Of a DNA stretch of 34,349 bases, positions 22,317-31,006 are shown piece after piece. The stretch covers positions 1 to 34,349 of the forward strand of contig CBIHLX010000003.1 of assembly GCA_966210935.1 (NCBI GenBank). Reading direction: 5' to 3'. A program made the translations under genes and the position numbers. The stretch comes from CBIHLX01 sp966210935 (GTDB lineage Bacteria; Patescibacteriota; Saccharimonadia; Saccharimonadales; Saccharimonadaceae). Position 1 is the stretch's first letter. Each line of letters starts with the position of its first letter. The notes below the pieces were generated by a model that worked only from the letters and a program-made list of their open reading frames with translations, ran no database searches and was not told the DNA's origin.

Positions 22317-24712
22317 TAGTTAGTCTGCTGGCGAGGCATCTTCACCTCTACAGGCGTGAGTCGATCGGTCGTGGTGCCGTCGCCGACCTGACCGTCATTA
22401 TTGCGTCCTGCTGCGTATACGCGACCATCGCTCCCGAGGACGTATGTCGTGTATTCATCTTTTGCCGATAGATCCATCGCGGTCACACCAGAAGGCAAGA
22501 CAAATTCTTTACTTGTAGCCGACGTCGCGCCCGGAGTACCTGCCTGCGACGACACACTACAGTTCTCGAAATCATTTGTTGTTTGCAGATTGCCGTCTCC
22601 AAACTTACCATATTGATCACGACCTGCACCGTAGACCTTGCCCGTCGTCGTGATAACCATTGTTGACCTGAACTGCAGGCGCCACTCGTCACTTAGTTTT
22701 GAACCATCCACCTTGCCACCATCTGGAAGGTTGACATTGAAGTAGTTATGGCCACCCGATGGCGTACTAATACAGGCACCGATAAACTGACTGACTGTTC
22801 CGTTGGCATTAATAGCACGGTTCATCAATTGACCGTATTCATTCTGACCACTGCACCACATGCCAGACCAGGCATCAGTACGAATAGCACAGAAATGGTC
22901 CGTACCGGCAATCATGCCAGTCCAACCGTTAATACCCGCCCAGCGAGTGAAACTTTGCGCAGCATTACCCGTGCCGCACGTCCATGTCTGAATAATCGTA
23001 CCGTTCGCCGTGCCGTTATTAAGAGCATCGAGGCAAAGACCACTCGAGATGTGCCGCACTACCGACCCGCCGTAGCCCCCGACTAGATCAAACTTCTGGG
23101 CAGCAGTGCCATTACAATCGTAAAGCTGCAGGTAAGCGCCACGCGTACTGCTGTTTCCCGGCACGTCAAGACACTTACCGGTGCCGTAATTTGTTATTTG
23201 CTGCTGCTCGCCATAGTACCAAGTTTGTGGACCACTGTTTGTTCCACCACAGTCCCACAAATGAATTTTGTTACCGTTAGTCGATTGGTTGGCATCGTTA
23301 TCCAAGCACTTATTAGACTGTGCGTTCCAGAATATACTACCCGCTGCGTAGTCCGCTTGCGAAGTGGTGAACGGAATTGGCGTCTGGCTCGATCCAGTTG
23401 ATCCGGTAGTTGTGCTGTGACCAAGGTTGCCAAGAGCGTAACTACCACTACTCCAGATTGTTCCATCTGTCGCATGAACGTGCACTACGCCACTGCCACC
23501 ACCATGGTAGCTGACAAGGACATCCTTAACTTTACGTGCACCTGCTGCGCCAGGCAGGTTGTACTTAATAGGCGTTGCATACACACCATTACCCGTACCG
23601 TTAGTCGAAGGGCCAGTCAGCTGGCCGCTGCTATTCAACCCCGCACAGTACATATCGCCGGTAGTTGCAATGCCGCAGGTTATGACAGGGCCTGAGTAAA
23701 TCTTAGACAAGGTAATACCTGCCGGCACAGCAAACCGCTGCGGATTTGCACCATTAATCTTGTAGATGGAATAGGCAGTATCGCCATTACCGAGGCTGCC
23801 ATAATAATTTTCACCGGCGCAATACGCTTGACCGTTACTGCCAAGAACACACAGCTTATCGCCACCGTACCCATCAAGAGACATACTTGTTGCCGTTACG
23901 CCAGAGGGTAGTGTAAATTGCTGCCAGCCCACCGCTGTTGGCATAAGACCGTTCTCGGCACCGCCCGCCGCACCACGGCAATACACCTGTGCAGTATTCG
24001 CCAAGATACAGATAATTGATGCCCCTTGGCCTGATGTTTTTACCGAACTTACCGATGTAACACCGGCAGGTAGGTCAACCTTTGCTGGAAATATCACAGC
24101 TGCAGGAGTACCCGCACCAGCAATCTGATTCGTTTGATTAGCTCCAAACGCATATAGCTGCTGATCGGTAGTAAGAATAGCCGCTAAGTGACCGTTGTTT
24201 TGCCACCCGGCACCACCAGCAATCGACGGAGCATCCTGATAGCGCGTTTCCTGAGCGATACTCTGTGTATACGCACGCCATACTGTATTAGGAGACGACG
24301 AACGGACCAAGTGGATATCGCCAGTCGCCGACAGGCGAGAGGCATCAGTCCAGCCCTCGTCTGGTATACCTATACGGAACGTTGTCTTTACATTGCCGCT
24401 CACCGCAAGGTACTCACTAAGCCCGCTGATGACGCTGCCGTTGCACTCGGTATTTGGTCGCAGTGGGGCTACGTTACTCCACTGAGGAGAGCCTGTTGGG
24501 CTTTGCTTGAGACAATCGGTCGCGCGAGCCATACCCGATTCGGCCGCCTCGCGTGCTAGCTGATTGTAATACTGCGTTTCAAGCGAGGTTGAGATAGAGC
24601 TCACCGCCGTCACCGCAGCCGTCAAAACAGTTATCATCACCACTGATGCAATTAAAATAGTTGGCAGGGCAAAACCCTCCCGTAAAGCATTCGGAACGCG
24701 CATATGCTTCAT
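22313..24712 (-). CDS. Pilin-like surface protein: class III signal, RCC1 propeller with inserted ricin-B lectin
   Basis: 799 residues. The N-terminus REG|FALPTILIASVVMITVL (10-30) is a prepilin signal (cleavage after Gly13) that lacks Glu at +5, as in PilX/GspK-type minor, tip-located pilins. A pilin-like segment with two Cys follows to about 160. Next come RCC1-type propeller repeats (GANQTNQIAGAG, YCRG, YCAGENYYGSLGNGD, YCAGLNSSGQL, GSYALGNLGH) up to about 450; a ricin-B/CBM13 beta-trefoil with three CLD starts and three QxW-type motifs (QTW, QKF, QSF) at about 458-592; then more RCC1 repeats (WCSGQNEYGQLM, GAGRDQYGKFGDGN, AAGRNNDGQVGDGT) to the end. The lectin thus sits in the middle of the propeller. 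Predicted use: a pilus-tip sugar-binding adhesin for contact with the host cell (inference). Confidence 0.85.
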   Translation of the reverse strand: MKHMRVPNALREGFALPTILIASVVMITVLTAAVTAVSSISTSLETQYYNQLAREAAESGMARATDCLKQSPTGSPQWSNVAPLRPNTECNGSVISGLSEYLAVSGNVKTTFRIGIPDEGWTDASRLSATGDIHLVRSSSPNTVWRAYTQSIAQETRYQDAPSIAGGAGWQNNGHLAAILTTDQQLYAFGANQTNQIAGAGTPAAVIFPAKVDLPAGVTSVSSVKTSGQGASIICILANTAQVYCRGAAGGAENGLMPTAVGWQQFTLPSGVTATSMSLDGYGGDKLCVLGSNGQAYCAGENYYGSLGNGDTAYSIYKINGANPQRFAVPAGITLSKIYSGPVITCGIATTGDMYCAGLNSSGQLTGPSTNGTGNGVYATPIKYNLPGAAGARKVKDVLVSYHGGGSGVVHVHATDGTIWSSGSYALGNLGHSTTTGSTGSSQTPIPFTTSQADYAAGSIFWNAQSNKCLDNDANQSTNGNKIHLWDCGGTNSGPQTWYYGEQQQITNYGTGKCLDVPGNSSTRGAYLQLYDCNGTAAQKFDLVGGYGGSVVRHISSGLCLDALNNGTANGTIIQTWTCGTGNAAQSFTRWAGINGWTGMIAGTDHFCAIRTDAWSGMWCSGQNEYGQLMNRAINANGTVSQFIGACISTPSGGHNYFNVNLPDGGKVDGSKLSDEWRLQFRSTMVITTTGKVYGAGRDQYGKFGDGNLQTTNDFENCSVSSQAGTPGATSATSKEFVLPSGVTAMDLSAKDEYTTYVLGSDGRVYAAGRNNDGQVGDGTTTDRLTPVEVKMPRQQTNY

Positions 24713-24720
24713 ATAAGGTT

Positions 24721-24729
24721 ATAGTAGCA
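24721..24729 (-). promoter_or_regulatory. Extended -10 box of the RCC1/lectin gene
   Basis: TGC-TACTAT on the minus strand, 8 nt before ATG 24712. Confidence 0.45.
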
Positions 24730-24763
24730 TTTCTCTCGCGCGGACGCCACAAAAAATCACCAA

Positions 24764-24790
24764 TAAAAAAACAGCTCATACGAGCCTGTT
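24764..24790 (-). terminator. Terminator of tRNA-Leu
   Basis: Stem AACAG-CTC/GAG-CTGTT (24770-24777/24782-24790, one bulged base), followed on the minus strand by seven T. Confidence 0.75.
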
Positions 24791-24797
24791 CTTTTAT

Positions 24798-24884
24798 TGG
24801 TACCGCGAGCCGGACTTGAACCGGCACGAGCTTGCGCTCACCAGATTTTGAGTCTAGCGTGTCTACCTATTCCACCACCGCGGC
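24798..24884 (-). tRNA. tRNA-Leu (anticodon CAA)
   Basis: 87 nt including an encoded CCA (24798-24800). Acceptor stem GCCGCGG/TCGCGGT with G-U at both ends, D-arm GGTGGAATAGGTAGACAC, anticodon loop CTCAAAA in a 5-bp stem, class II variable arm (GTGAGCGCAAGCTC), T-arm GCCGG-TTCAAGT-CCGGC. Reads UUG codons. Divergent from the sortase gene. Confidence 0.95.
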
Positions 24885-24971
24885 ACGAGTTGTTAAAACG
24901 CATTTCTACCTTACGACAAGTAGAAGACGTCACCAATGTATTGTACAATAGAAGCATACAGGAATCTATAG

Positions 24972-26231
24972 ATGACACCAGATGATCAAGATGACAGGCG
25001 AGTGGGCACGCCGCTGGTACCGCAGCGACCTTTTCTCCATGGCGAACCAACAGCCCGACGCGATGCCTCAACCCGAGAAGCAACGGCCAATATTGCTCGC
25101 GACCAATTAAATAGCATCTATAGCGGCAATACTCGCACGTCAACCCCACACACCACGCCGGTTATCGCAGCCACTCCCGAGGCCGCTGAGGCGGAACAGC
25201 AGGCCACTGCCTACAGTCGCACGCACAATCCAGCAGCTACAACAATCGAAGCAGAGCACTGGAAGAAGTACCATAGCGCTTGGCAGGACTACTACAAGCA
25301 GTACTACGAGCGGTACTACATGAACCGCATGCACCAAGTGCAGATAAGTAGTGGAGCGCAAAGTACACAACCTCCTCAAGCAGAAGCCACCTCGCCGGCG
25401 GCCGACACAGGCACTACGAGCACCCAAAGCTCTCGCACGCTTAATCAAACTGAGGCGCTCCTCGAACTTCGCAATAACCTTATGGCAAAACTGCGCACAT
25501 CAGCCGACAGCGTCCGCAAATCACGCCATTTCGTGCCTACCGCCGCCGCATTAGGCGTCGTAGTGCTCTTCCTCTTTTTGCAATTTAACCGCGTGTTAAT
25601 CTCAAACGTCCAAGCGTACATTAGCCCAGGCAATATTAATCCTGCAAACTTTATCGTCAACCCGAGCACCAGCATTGAAGTTGGCCCGGAACCAAAACTC
25701 ATCATCCCAAAGATCAATGTAGACGTACCGGTGGTCTACGACGTAACACCCGACTACGATTCCCAGATGAAAGCTATGGAAAGTGGTGTTGCATACTTCG
25801 GCATTCCGGGTGCCAACAGCAAGCCAGGCCAGGTTGGTAATACCGTATTATCAGGCCACTCGAGCAATGATATTCTCGATAAAGGGGACTACAAGTTTAT
25901 CTTTGCGCGCCTTGAGCAGCTTGAGAAAGGTGACTCAATCTACATCAACTACGAAGGCACTCGCTATACCTACACGGTTACAAATAAAAAAGTAGTGGCA
26001 CCGACAGAAGTGAACGCACTCATTTATCCAACAGACAAGCCAGAGTTGACTCTTATCACTTGTACGCCACTTGGCACAGCGCTCAATCGTCTTCTCATCA
26101 CCGCAGAACAGGTAAGCCCAAGCCCAGCGTCGGCTACGCCAGCACCAGCCGCAAGTGCAGATTCAGCAAATGTGGCCATACCCGGCAATTCGCCGACATT
26201 ATTCCAACGTATGTTTGGAAGCGGTCAATAA
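24972..26231 (+). CDS. Sortase family transpeptidase with long N-terminal cytoplasmic region
   Basis: 419 residues. Sortases cut LPxTG-like signals and attach proteins to the cell wall. Residues 1-187 are polar and low-complexity, with a tyrosine-rich stretch (WQDYYKQYYERYYMNRM, 104-120); one membrane helix spans 188-206; the extracellular sortase domain (about 240-382) has all catalytic residues: His296 in VLSGHSSND, Cys364 in LITCTPLGT, Arg373 in LNRLLITAEQ. The C-terminus is a Pro/Ala/Ser tail. AGGA lies 8-9 nt before the ATG and TACAAT at 24944-24949. No protein with a clear sorting signal is encoded in this window, so substrates are elsewhere. Confidence 0.92.
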   Translation: MTPDDQDDRRVGTPLVPQRPFLHGEPTARRDASTREATANIARDQLNSIYSGNTRTSTPHTTPVIAATPEAAEAEQQATAYSRTHNPAATTIEAEHWKKYHSAWQDYYKQYYERYYMNRMHQVQISSGAQSTQPPQAEATSPAADTGTTSTQSSRTLNQTEALLELRNNLMAKLRTSADSVRKSRHFVPTAAALGVVVLFLFLQFNRVLISNVQAYISPGNINPANFIVNPSTSIEVGPEPKLIIPKINVDVPVVYDVTPDYDSQMKAMESGVAYFGIPGANSKPGQVGNTVLSGHSSNDILDKGDYKFIFARLEQLEKGDSIYINYEGTRYTYTVTNKKVVAPTEVNALIYPTDKPELTLITCTPLGTALNRLLITAEQVSPSPASATPAPAASADSANVAIPGNSPTLFQRMFGSGQ

Positions 26232-26251
26232 ATAACAAGTCTTATTAACTC

Positions 26252-27724
26252 CTATTGCAAGATGAGTCGTACGCGTTGTAGTTGAGACTGGCCATCTGCC
26301 GTCTTGCCAACACTGTAGAGATACGTGCCATTGCGGCTCAGTGTCACCGCTTGACTGCTAACAACCGGGATAATATCGTGCTGATTTTCGCCGTCAAATT
26401 CTTAAAGCCGCAACATACCGTCACGATCACTCCATGGCATGTAGCCATCGATCCACTCAAGCTGACGACCAGCTTGCGAACTACCCTTGAGCGGCGTCAC
26501 TGTCTGGCGCTTAAGCTCAAGGTCATACACAGCGTAACTGTCATTCATTTCGGCCACAACAAATCGACCACTCGTAATAATCGTTAATCGGTTCACGGTA
26601 TTGGCAAGATCCATAGTGGCGACACGATCCATGGCGTTGAATTCCGCCGCTGTCTTAGGTGCATTTCCTGTCACAATCGAAACTTTTGCACCGTAGGCAA
26701 TTGCGACGTAGACATCACTGAAATACTCACCGATATCTATATGCAGCGGCGTTGTACCGTCGTCACTGTACACACGCAGATGGCGAGGCTCTGTGTCTGC
26801 GTCAAGCACATACCCCACAGCACGCTGTTTAGTTTCTGGGTCAAGATTTGTCACGTATGTCACGCCGGTGTCACGGTACAAATCAAATTCTGCCACATTA
26901 CTTACAAGTGGACGTGAGAGTGTCGCCGCACCAAGTTCAATCTTACGCACATCACCCTGCGTCAGTGCATACAGAGCTTGACTACTGTCGCGGCTAAAGC
27001 GCATCTCGCTACTATCGATGTTAAGCAAACGAGTAATATTTTTGCTTTCTGCGATTGTCCGCGTATCGACCATCAGCCACTCAATACGAGGTGTACCATC
27101 AATAGTATGCTTAACGAGCACAAATCGATTATCTTTATCCCATTCCACTACACTAAAGTGCTGCGTCTTACCCTCTGTCGGATGCGTATAAAGGTCCTGT
27201 GGAAGCGCTAACTTAGTCATGATTGGCTGTGTATCGCTAATGTCAGCCAGCTCAAGTTCTGGCAGGGCAGGGTCCGTGCTTGCGATCATGTAGTCTCGGT
27301 TTGGCGAGGCTACGCTACTACTGATAGTTGAAAACGCTGCAATCTTCTCAGCTTCCATTTTTTGAGGAATCAACCGGGCATAATTGAGCCACAGAACAGC
27401 TCCGGGGACTACTGAAACAGACTTGCGCCACTCCTGATACCCCTCACGGTTCATGGTAATAGAGTGGCTACCGGCCGCGAGAGTAGCCTTCGTGGCAGTT
27501 CGCGCGCCAAACGGAATACTGTCGATAGCGACTGTCGCGCCCGTCGGCTGTGTCGCGAACTGCACCAAGCCGCCTTGCTCAATCTTGCCGTCATCACCGT
27601 TATAACGAAACCCTAATATGACAAACACTAGTACGGTGACAAGTGATAAAATTGCGACTACCATAGCTGCATAGGTCGCAGTTAGGCGCCAAAACGCGGA
27701 TCTCTTAGAAGGTGGACGATACAT
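26252..27724 (-). pseudogene. PEGA-domain membrane protein with beta-propeller, interrupted by one in-frame TAA
   Basis: One frame runs from ATG 27724 to TAG 26252 (490 codons), broken only by TAA at 26402-26404 (codon 441). Before the stop: a membrane helix (15-38), a PEGA domain (about 52-106: FATQPTGATVAIDSIPFG ... LAAGSHSITMNREGYQEW), then WD40-like beta-propeller strands ending in MPWSDRDGMLRL. After the stop, in frame: EFDGENQHDIIPVVSSQAV and RNGTYLYSVGKTADGQSQL, which is clearly the last propeller blade. A Tyr (TAC/TAT) at the stop position would read naturally. Truncation removes 49 residues, so the shorter 440-aa product might be made but would lack a closing blade. PEGA proteins bind cell-wall or surface structures. 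Extended -10 TGG-TATACT is 13 nt before the ATG. Confidence 0.8.
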
Positions 27725-27737
27725 AATAACTGTTTAC

Positions 27738-27746
27738 AGTATACCA
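27738..27746 (-). promoter_or_regulatory. Extended -10 box of the PEGA gene
   Basis: TGG-TATACT on the minus strand, 13 nt before ATG 27724; predicted leader of about 6 nt. Confidence 0.5.
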
Positions 27747-27767
27747 AGAAATACCTCCGAAAACTAC

Positions 27768-27809
27768 TTGCACGGCTCCACCCCTTGGCGTACTATATGA
27801 CGTAGTACG
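27768..27809 (+). promoter_or_regulatory. Promoter with overlapping inverted repeat, DUF4367-like gene
   Basis: TTGCAC (27768-27773), 17 nt, TACTAT (27791-27796). A perfect 7-bp inverted repeat CGTACTA-N7-TAGTACG (27789-27809) covers the -10 box and start point, and a second small hairpin TACTTT/AAAGTA (27815-27820/27825-27830) follows in the leader. The first repeat could be a repressor operator. Confidence 0.5.
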
Positions 27810-27872
27810 AATGTTACTTTTTACAAAGTAGGGTAGGTAAAAAGAAACAAACAGTAGGGGAAACAAGAAAGT

Positions 27873-28859
27873 ATGAGCCAACAAACAGTCACTATCAACG
27901 GAATTGTTTACGACACCCTCACGGGGTTGCCGGTTACTGCATCAGCGCCTGTCACCACAGCGCCACGTCCGGCAGTTGCTCCAGCAAAAAAGCCACATCA
28001 GCCAGCAAAACCATCTCATGCCGTGCACCAGGCTACCCAAAAGTCACAAACTCTTAATCGACGTATCGTCCAAAAGTCGCCAGCCCATACGGTCGCCAAC
28101 CAAAAGCGTCGTATTACACCGCGCCCTGATATTATCCGCAGCCATGATATTAAAAAATTTGCACCACACCCTGTCGGCGCTACCGCGAAAGTACAGCCAG
28201 TAAACGATATCGCTCCAGTGCGTCCACACCCGATCGTCACCAAGGCCCACGCTCACACAGCAGCCAAAAAGCACACCGCAGAACAGACGCCAGCTGCTAC
28301 CGTCAAACCATCTCATGTACTTAAAAATGAAGCGATTGCCGCCGCCCTTGACCAGGCACCTAACAAAGCCGACGCCAAACCTTTCAAGGCAAAGAAGCAG
28401 AAAAAGGCGCCACGCCACCTCAGTATCGTGTCGGCCAGCTTCGCGCTTCTCCTACTTGGCGGCTATTTCACTTACCTCAACATGCCAAGTATTTCCGTGC
28501 GCGTAGCGGCTGCCCAAGCGGGCATTAATGCCAACTACCCAACCTACCGCCCAGCAGGATACAGCCTTGCAGGCCCTGTTGCATTTACCGATGGCGAAGT
28601 GAGCATGAAGTTTGCATCAAACACCGGCCCTCAGAGCTACAACATCTCGCAGAAGAAGATGAACTGGGATTCAAGCGCTGTCGAACAAGATGTCAACCAG
28701 AAAACTTCAGGCAGCTACACTACGTCTACAACCAGCGGCCTGACTATCTACCTCTACGGCAACAATGCCTCATGGGTCAACGATGGCATTCTCTACAACC
28801 TGAGCGGTGACGCACCGCTTTCAAGTGAGCAGGTCGACCGTATCGCAACCAGCATGTAA
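27873..28859 (+). CDS. Membrane-anchored DUF4367-like protein
   Basis: 328 residues. Residues 1-175 are a probably disordered region rich in Pro, Ala, Lys, His and Thr. One membrane helix lies at about 184-204 (SIVSASFALLLLGGYFTYL). The C-terminal domain (about 215-328) follows the DUF4367 pattern: YPTYRPAGYSL, a strand-rich centre, YLYGNNASWVNDGILYNLSG, LSSEQVDRIATSM. This domain is found in anti-sigma-like and envelope proteins of Gram-positives; its role is unknown. The leader is about 70 nt and carries AGGGG 12 nt before the ATG. Divergent from the PEGA gene, so the pair may share control. Confidence 0.75.
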   Translation: MSQQTVTINGIVYDTLTGLPVTASAPVTTAPRPAVAPAKKPHQPAKPSHAVHQATQKSQTLNRRIVQKSPAHTVANQKRRITPRPDIIRSHDIKKFAPHPVGATAKVQPVNDIAPVRPHPIVTKAHAHTAAKKHTAEQTPAATVKPSHVLKNEAIAAALDQAPNKADAKPFKAKKQKKAPRHLSIVSASFALLLLGGYFTYLNMPSISVRVAAAQAGINANYPTYRPAGYSLAGPVAFTDGEVSMKFASNTGPQSYNISQKKMNWDSSAVEQDVNQKTSGSYTTSTTSGLTIYLYGNNASWVNDGILYNLSGDAPLSSEQVDRIATSM

Positions 28860-28890
28860 CTTCGCTCTGACATCTGTTAAAATAGGGCAT

Positions 28891-30324
28891 ATGACTATCC
28901 GTACTCGTTTTGCTCCAAGTCCAACCGGCTATATCCATGTTGGCAACGTTCGCGCCGCGCTCTTTCCGTGGCTACTCGCACGCCAGCAAGGTGGTAAATT
29001 TATTCTACGCATCGAAGACACCGATCAAGCCCGGTTCGTCGAAGGCGCAACCGATCTTATTCTCGACACCCTCGACTGGCTGGGTATCGACTGGGACGAA
29101 GGTCCGCGAAAGGGCGGTGACTACGGCCCTTATATCCAGACTGAACGACGAGAGCATTATCTTAAATGGGCACAAAAATTGATCAACAAAGGCCTCGCTT
29201 ATGCCGATCCTTACACCGCCGAAGAAGTTGACGCCTTTCGTGAACAGGCCAAGACAGAGAAGCGCGCCTTCTTGTATCGCGACCACCGACCAGAAAATCC
29301 GCCAACCTGGGATGGCTCACAGCCACTTCGATTTAAGGTACCTGAGGTGAAGCGCTACACCTGGAATGACCCAGTCATGGGTGAACTCACCGCCGGACCG
29401 GAAGCTCTCGACGATTTCATTCTTATCAAATCAGACGGACTACCAACCTATAACTTTGCGCATATTGTCGATGATTACGAAATGGGCATTACACATGTTG
29501 TGCGCGGCCTCGAATACATCTCCTCTATTCCGAAGTACCTATCTCTCTACGACGCCCTTGAAATCGAGTGGCCTGTCCTCGCATGCCTACCGCACATCAT
29601 GGCGCCAGACGGCAAGAAAAAACTTGGCAAGCGTGACGGCGCAAAGAGCGTCACCGAATACCGTGATCAAGGCATTCTGCCAGAAGCGATGCTCAATTTC
29701 TTAGCTAGTATAGGCTGGAATGATGGCACCGAACAAGAAATCTTCACGCGAGATGAGCTAATTGAAAAGTTTAGTCTCAACCGCGTCCAAAAGAGTGGTG
29801 CGCGCTTTGACGAGCAGCGCCTCCTTTGGCTCAATGGTCAGCACATTCGCATGCTCAGCCTCGAGGACCTGTATGACCGCATTGCCGATTTCTGGCCAGC
29901 TAGCGCCGCCAGCGCAAGTGACGACCAAAAAAAGCAAGTCCTTGGTCTCGTTCAAGACCGACTCAAAACACTAGCCGACTTGCCAATGATGACCGAATAC
30001 TTCTTTGCCGAACCAACAGTCGACTTCAGCCTCATTACAGACAATAAGCAGCTCAAGAAGCTCGAATTTAGTGAGATTCAGTCGCTCCTCGCACAGGCAA
30101 GAGAGGCACTCGTGGCATGTGACTTTACACCAGAAGCAATTCAGGAAACCCTCAATCAGCTTCTTGATACAACCGGCCAAAAGCCAGGCATTCTCTTTAG
30201 CTTGGTTCGCATCGCCACTACATGGGCGCCGTTTAGTCCACAGCTTAACGATACACTGGCTCTTCTCGGCAAAGAGACAACTCTACGCCGTCTCGATACT
30301 GCGATCGCGAGCTTCAATGACTAA
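28891..30324 (+). CDS. gltX: Glutamate--tRNA ligase
   Basis: 477 residues, class I synthetase charging tRNA-Glu (and possibly tRNA-Gln if non-discriminating). RFAPSPTGYIHVGN (6-19) is the HIGH motif, in the form HVGN. FILRIEDTD and DDYEMGITHVVRG(LE) are typical. The KMSKS equivalent is KLGKRDG (244-250), with Gly and Asp where most bacteria have KLSKRHG. Start chosen at ATG 28891: the frame extends to 28807, inside the upstream gene, and a TAAAAT box lies 7 nt before 28891. It overlaps the next gene by 8 nt. A tRNA-Glu gene lies 4 kb downstream. Confidence 0.95.
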   Translation: MTIRTRFAPSPTGYIHVGNVRAALFPWLLARQQGGKFILRIEDTDQARFVEGATDLILDTLDWLGIDWDEGPRKGGDYGPYIQTERREHYLKWAQKLINKGLAYADPYTAEEVDAFREQAKTEKRAFLYRDHRPENPPTWDGSQPLRFKVPEVKRYTWNDPVMGELTAGPEALDDFILIKSDGLPTYNFAHIVDDYEMGITHVVRGLEYISSIPKYLSLYDALEIEWPVLACLPHIMAPDGKKKLGKRDGAKSVTEYRDQGILPEAMLNFLASIGWNDGTEQEIFTRDELIEKFSLNRVQKSGARFDEQRLLWLNGQHIRMLSLEDLYDRIADFWPASAASASDDQKKQVLGLVQDRLKTLADLPMMTEYFFAEPTVDFSLITDNKQLKKLEFSEIQSLLAQAREALVACDFTPEAIQETLNQLLDTTGQKPGILFSLVRIATTWAPFSPQLNDTLALLGKETTLRRLDTAIASFND

Positions 30325-30952
30325 AGATCCACGCACAGATAACGAGTTACTCCAGATCATTTGGGACTACATGTCCTATGAAACGCCACTGAAACCCGCC
30401 GATGTCATGATTGTAGGTGGCTGTACCGACACCGGTCTTGCTCACTATGCAGCAGAACTCTATCACATGGGTTTTGCTCCACTCATTGTGTTTAGCGGTT
30501 ACCAGCGGTCCGATATGGACACAACCGAAGCCGACCTGCTAGCCCAGGCAGCTCGACAACTCGGCGTGCCAGAGTCGGCCATTTTAAGAGAACAGACGGC
30601 CACCAATACGGGCGAAAACATCACTCGCTCAGTCGAGCTTTTGAAAGAAAAGGGGATCGAGACTCAGCGAGTCATCCTGATCCATAAACCCTATATGTCG
30701 CGTCGCTTCTTAGCTACCGCTCAAATCAAATGGCCGGAACCACGTCCGGAATTCATCACCCGCCATCAGACAATGTCACTCACCGAGTACAGTCTAAAGC
30801 AGGGTCGCGGCGAGGCAATTCGCCGCACACTTGGTGATTTTAACCGCATGGCCAAGTACGCCAAAAAGGGCTTTCAGGCTCATCATGACATTCCGACACA
30901 AGTTCAGGAAGCATACGACATCATGGCAGCGCGCGGCCACCAAATCCGCTAA
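30317..30952 (+). CDS. YdcF/SanA-like DUF218 protein
   Basis: 211 residues, starting at ATG 30317 inside the last codons of gltX (8-nt overlap, so coupled translation). DUF218 signatures: ADVMIVGGCTDTGLAHYAAELY at the N-terminus (as two segments), PLIVFSGYQRSDMD, a Glu-rich helix with ATNTGENI, then VILIHKPYMSRRFLATA. There is no signal peptide or membrane helix, so it is the cytosolic YdcF type rather than ElyC/SanA. YdcF binds S-adenosylmethionine in E. coli; the function is unsettled. Confidence 0.88.
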   Translation: MTKDPRTDNELLQIIWDYMSYETPLKPADVMIVGGCTDTGLAHYAAELYHMGFAPLIVFSGYQRSDMDTTEADLLAQAARQLGVPESAILREQTATNTGENITRSVELLKEKGIETQRVILIHKPYMSRRFLATAQIKWPEPRPEFITRHQTMSLTEYSLKQGRGEAIRRTLGDFNRMAKYAKKGFQAHHDIPTQVQEAYDIMAARGHQIR

Positions 30953-30991
30953 TTAACCGGGCTTGCAACCATACCAAAGCATAAGGGTTTT

Positions 30992-31000
30992 TGCTATACT
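30992..31000 (+). promoter_or_regulatory. Extended -10 box of the DUF3048 gene
   Basis: TGC-TATACT, 6 nt (ACCCAC) before ATG 31007; predicted leaderless transcript. Same box and spacing as xth. Confidence 0.6.
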
Positions 31001-31006
31001 ACCCAC

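Noticed and set aside
5065..26404. Genome-wide reassignment of UAA to tyrosine
   Set aside because: TAA ends many genes exactly where the next gene or a terminator begins (atpA, atpD, atpC, the carbonic-anhydrase-like gene, gltX).
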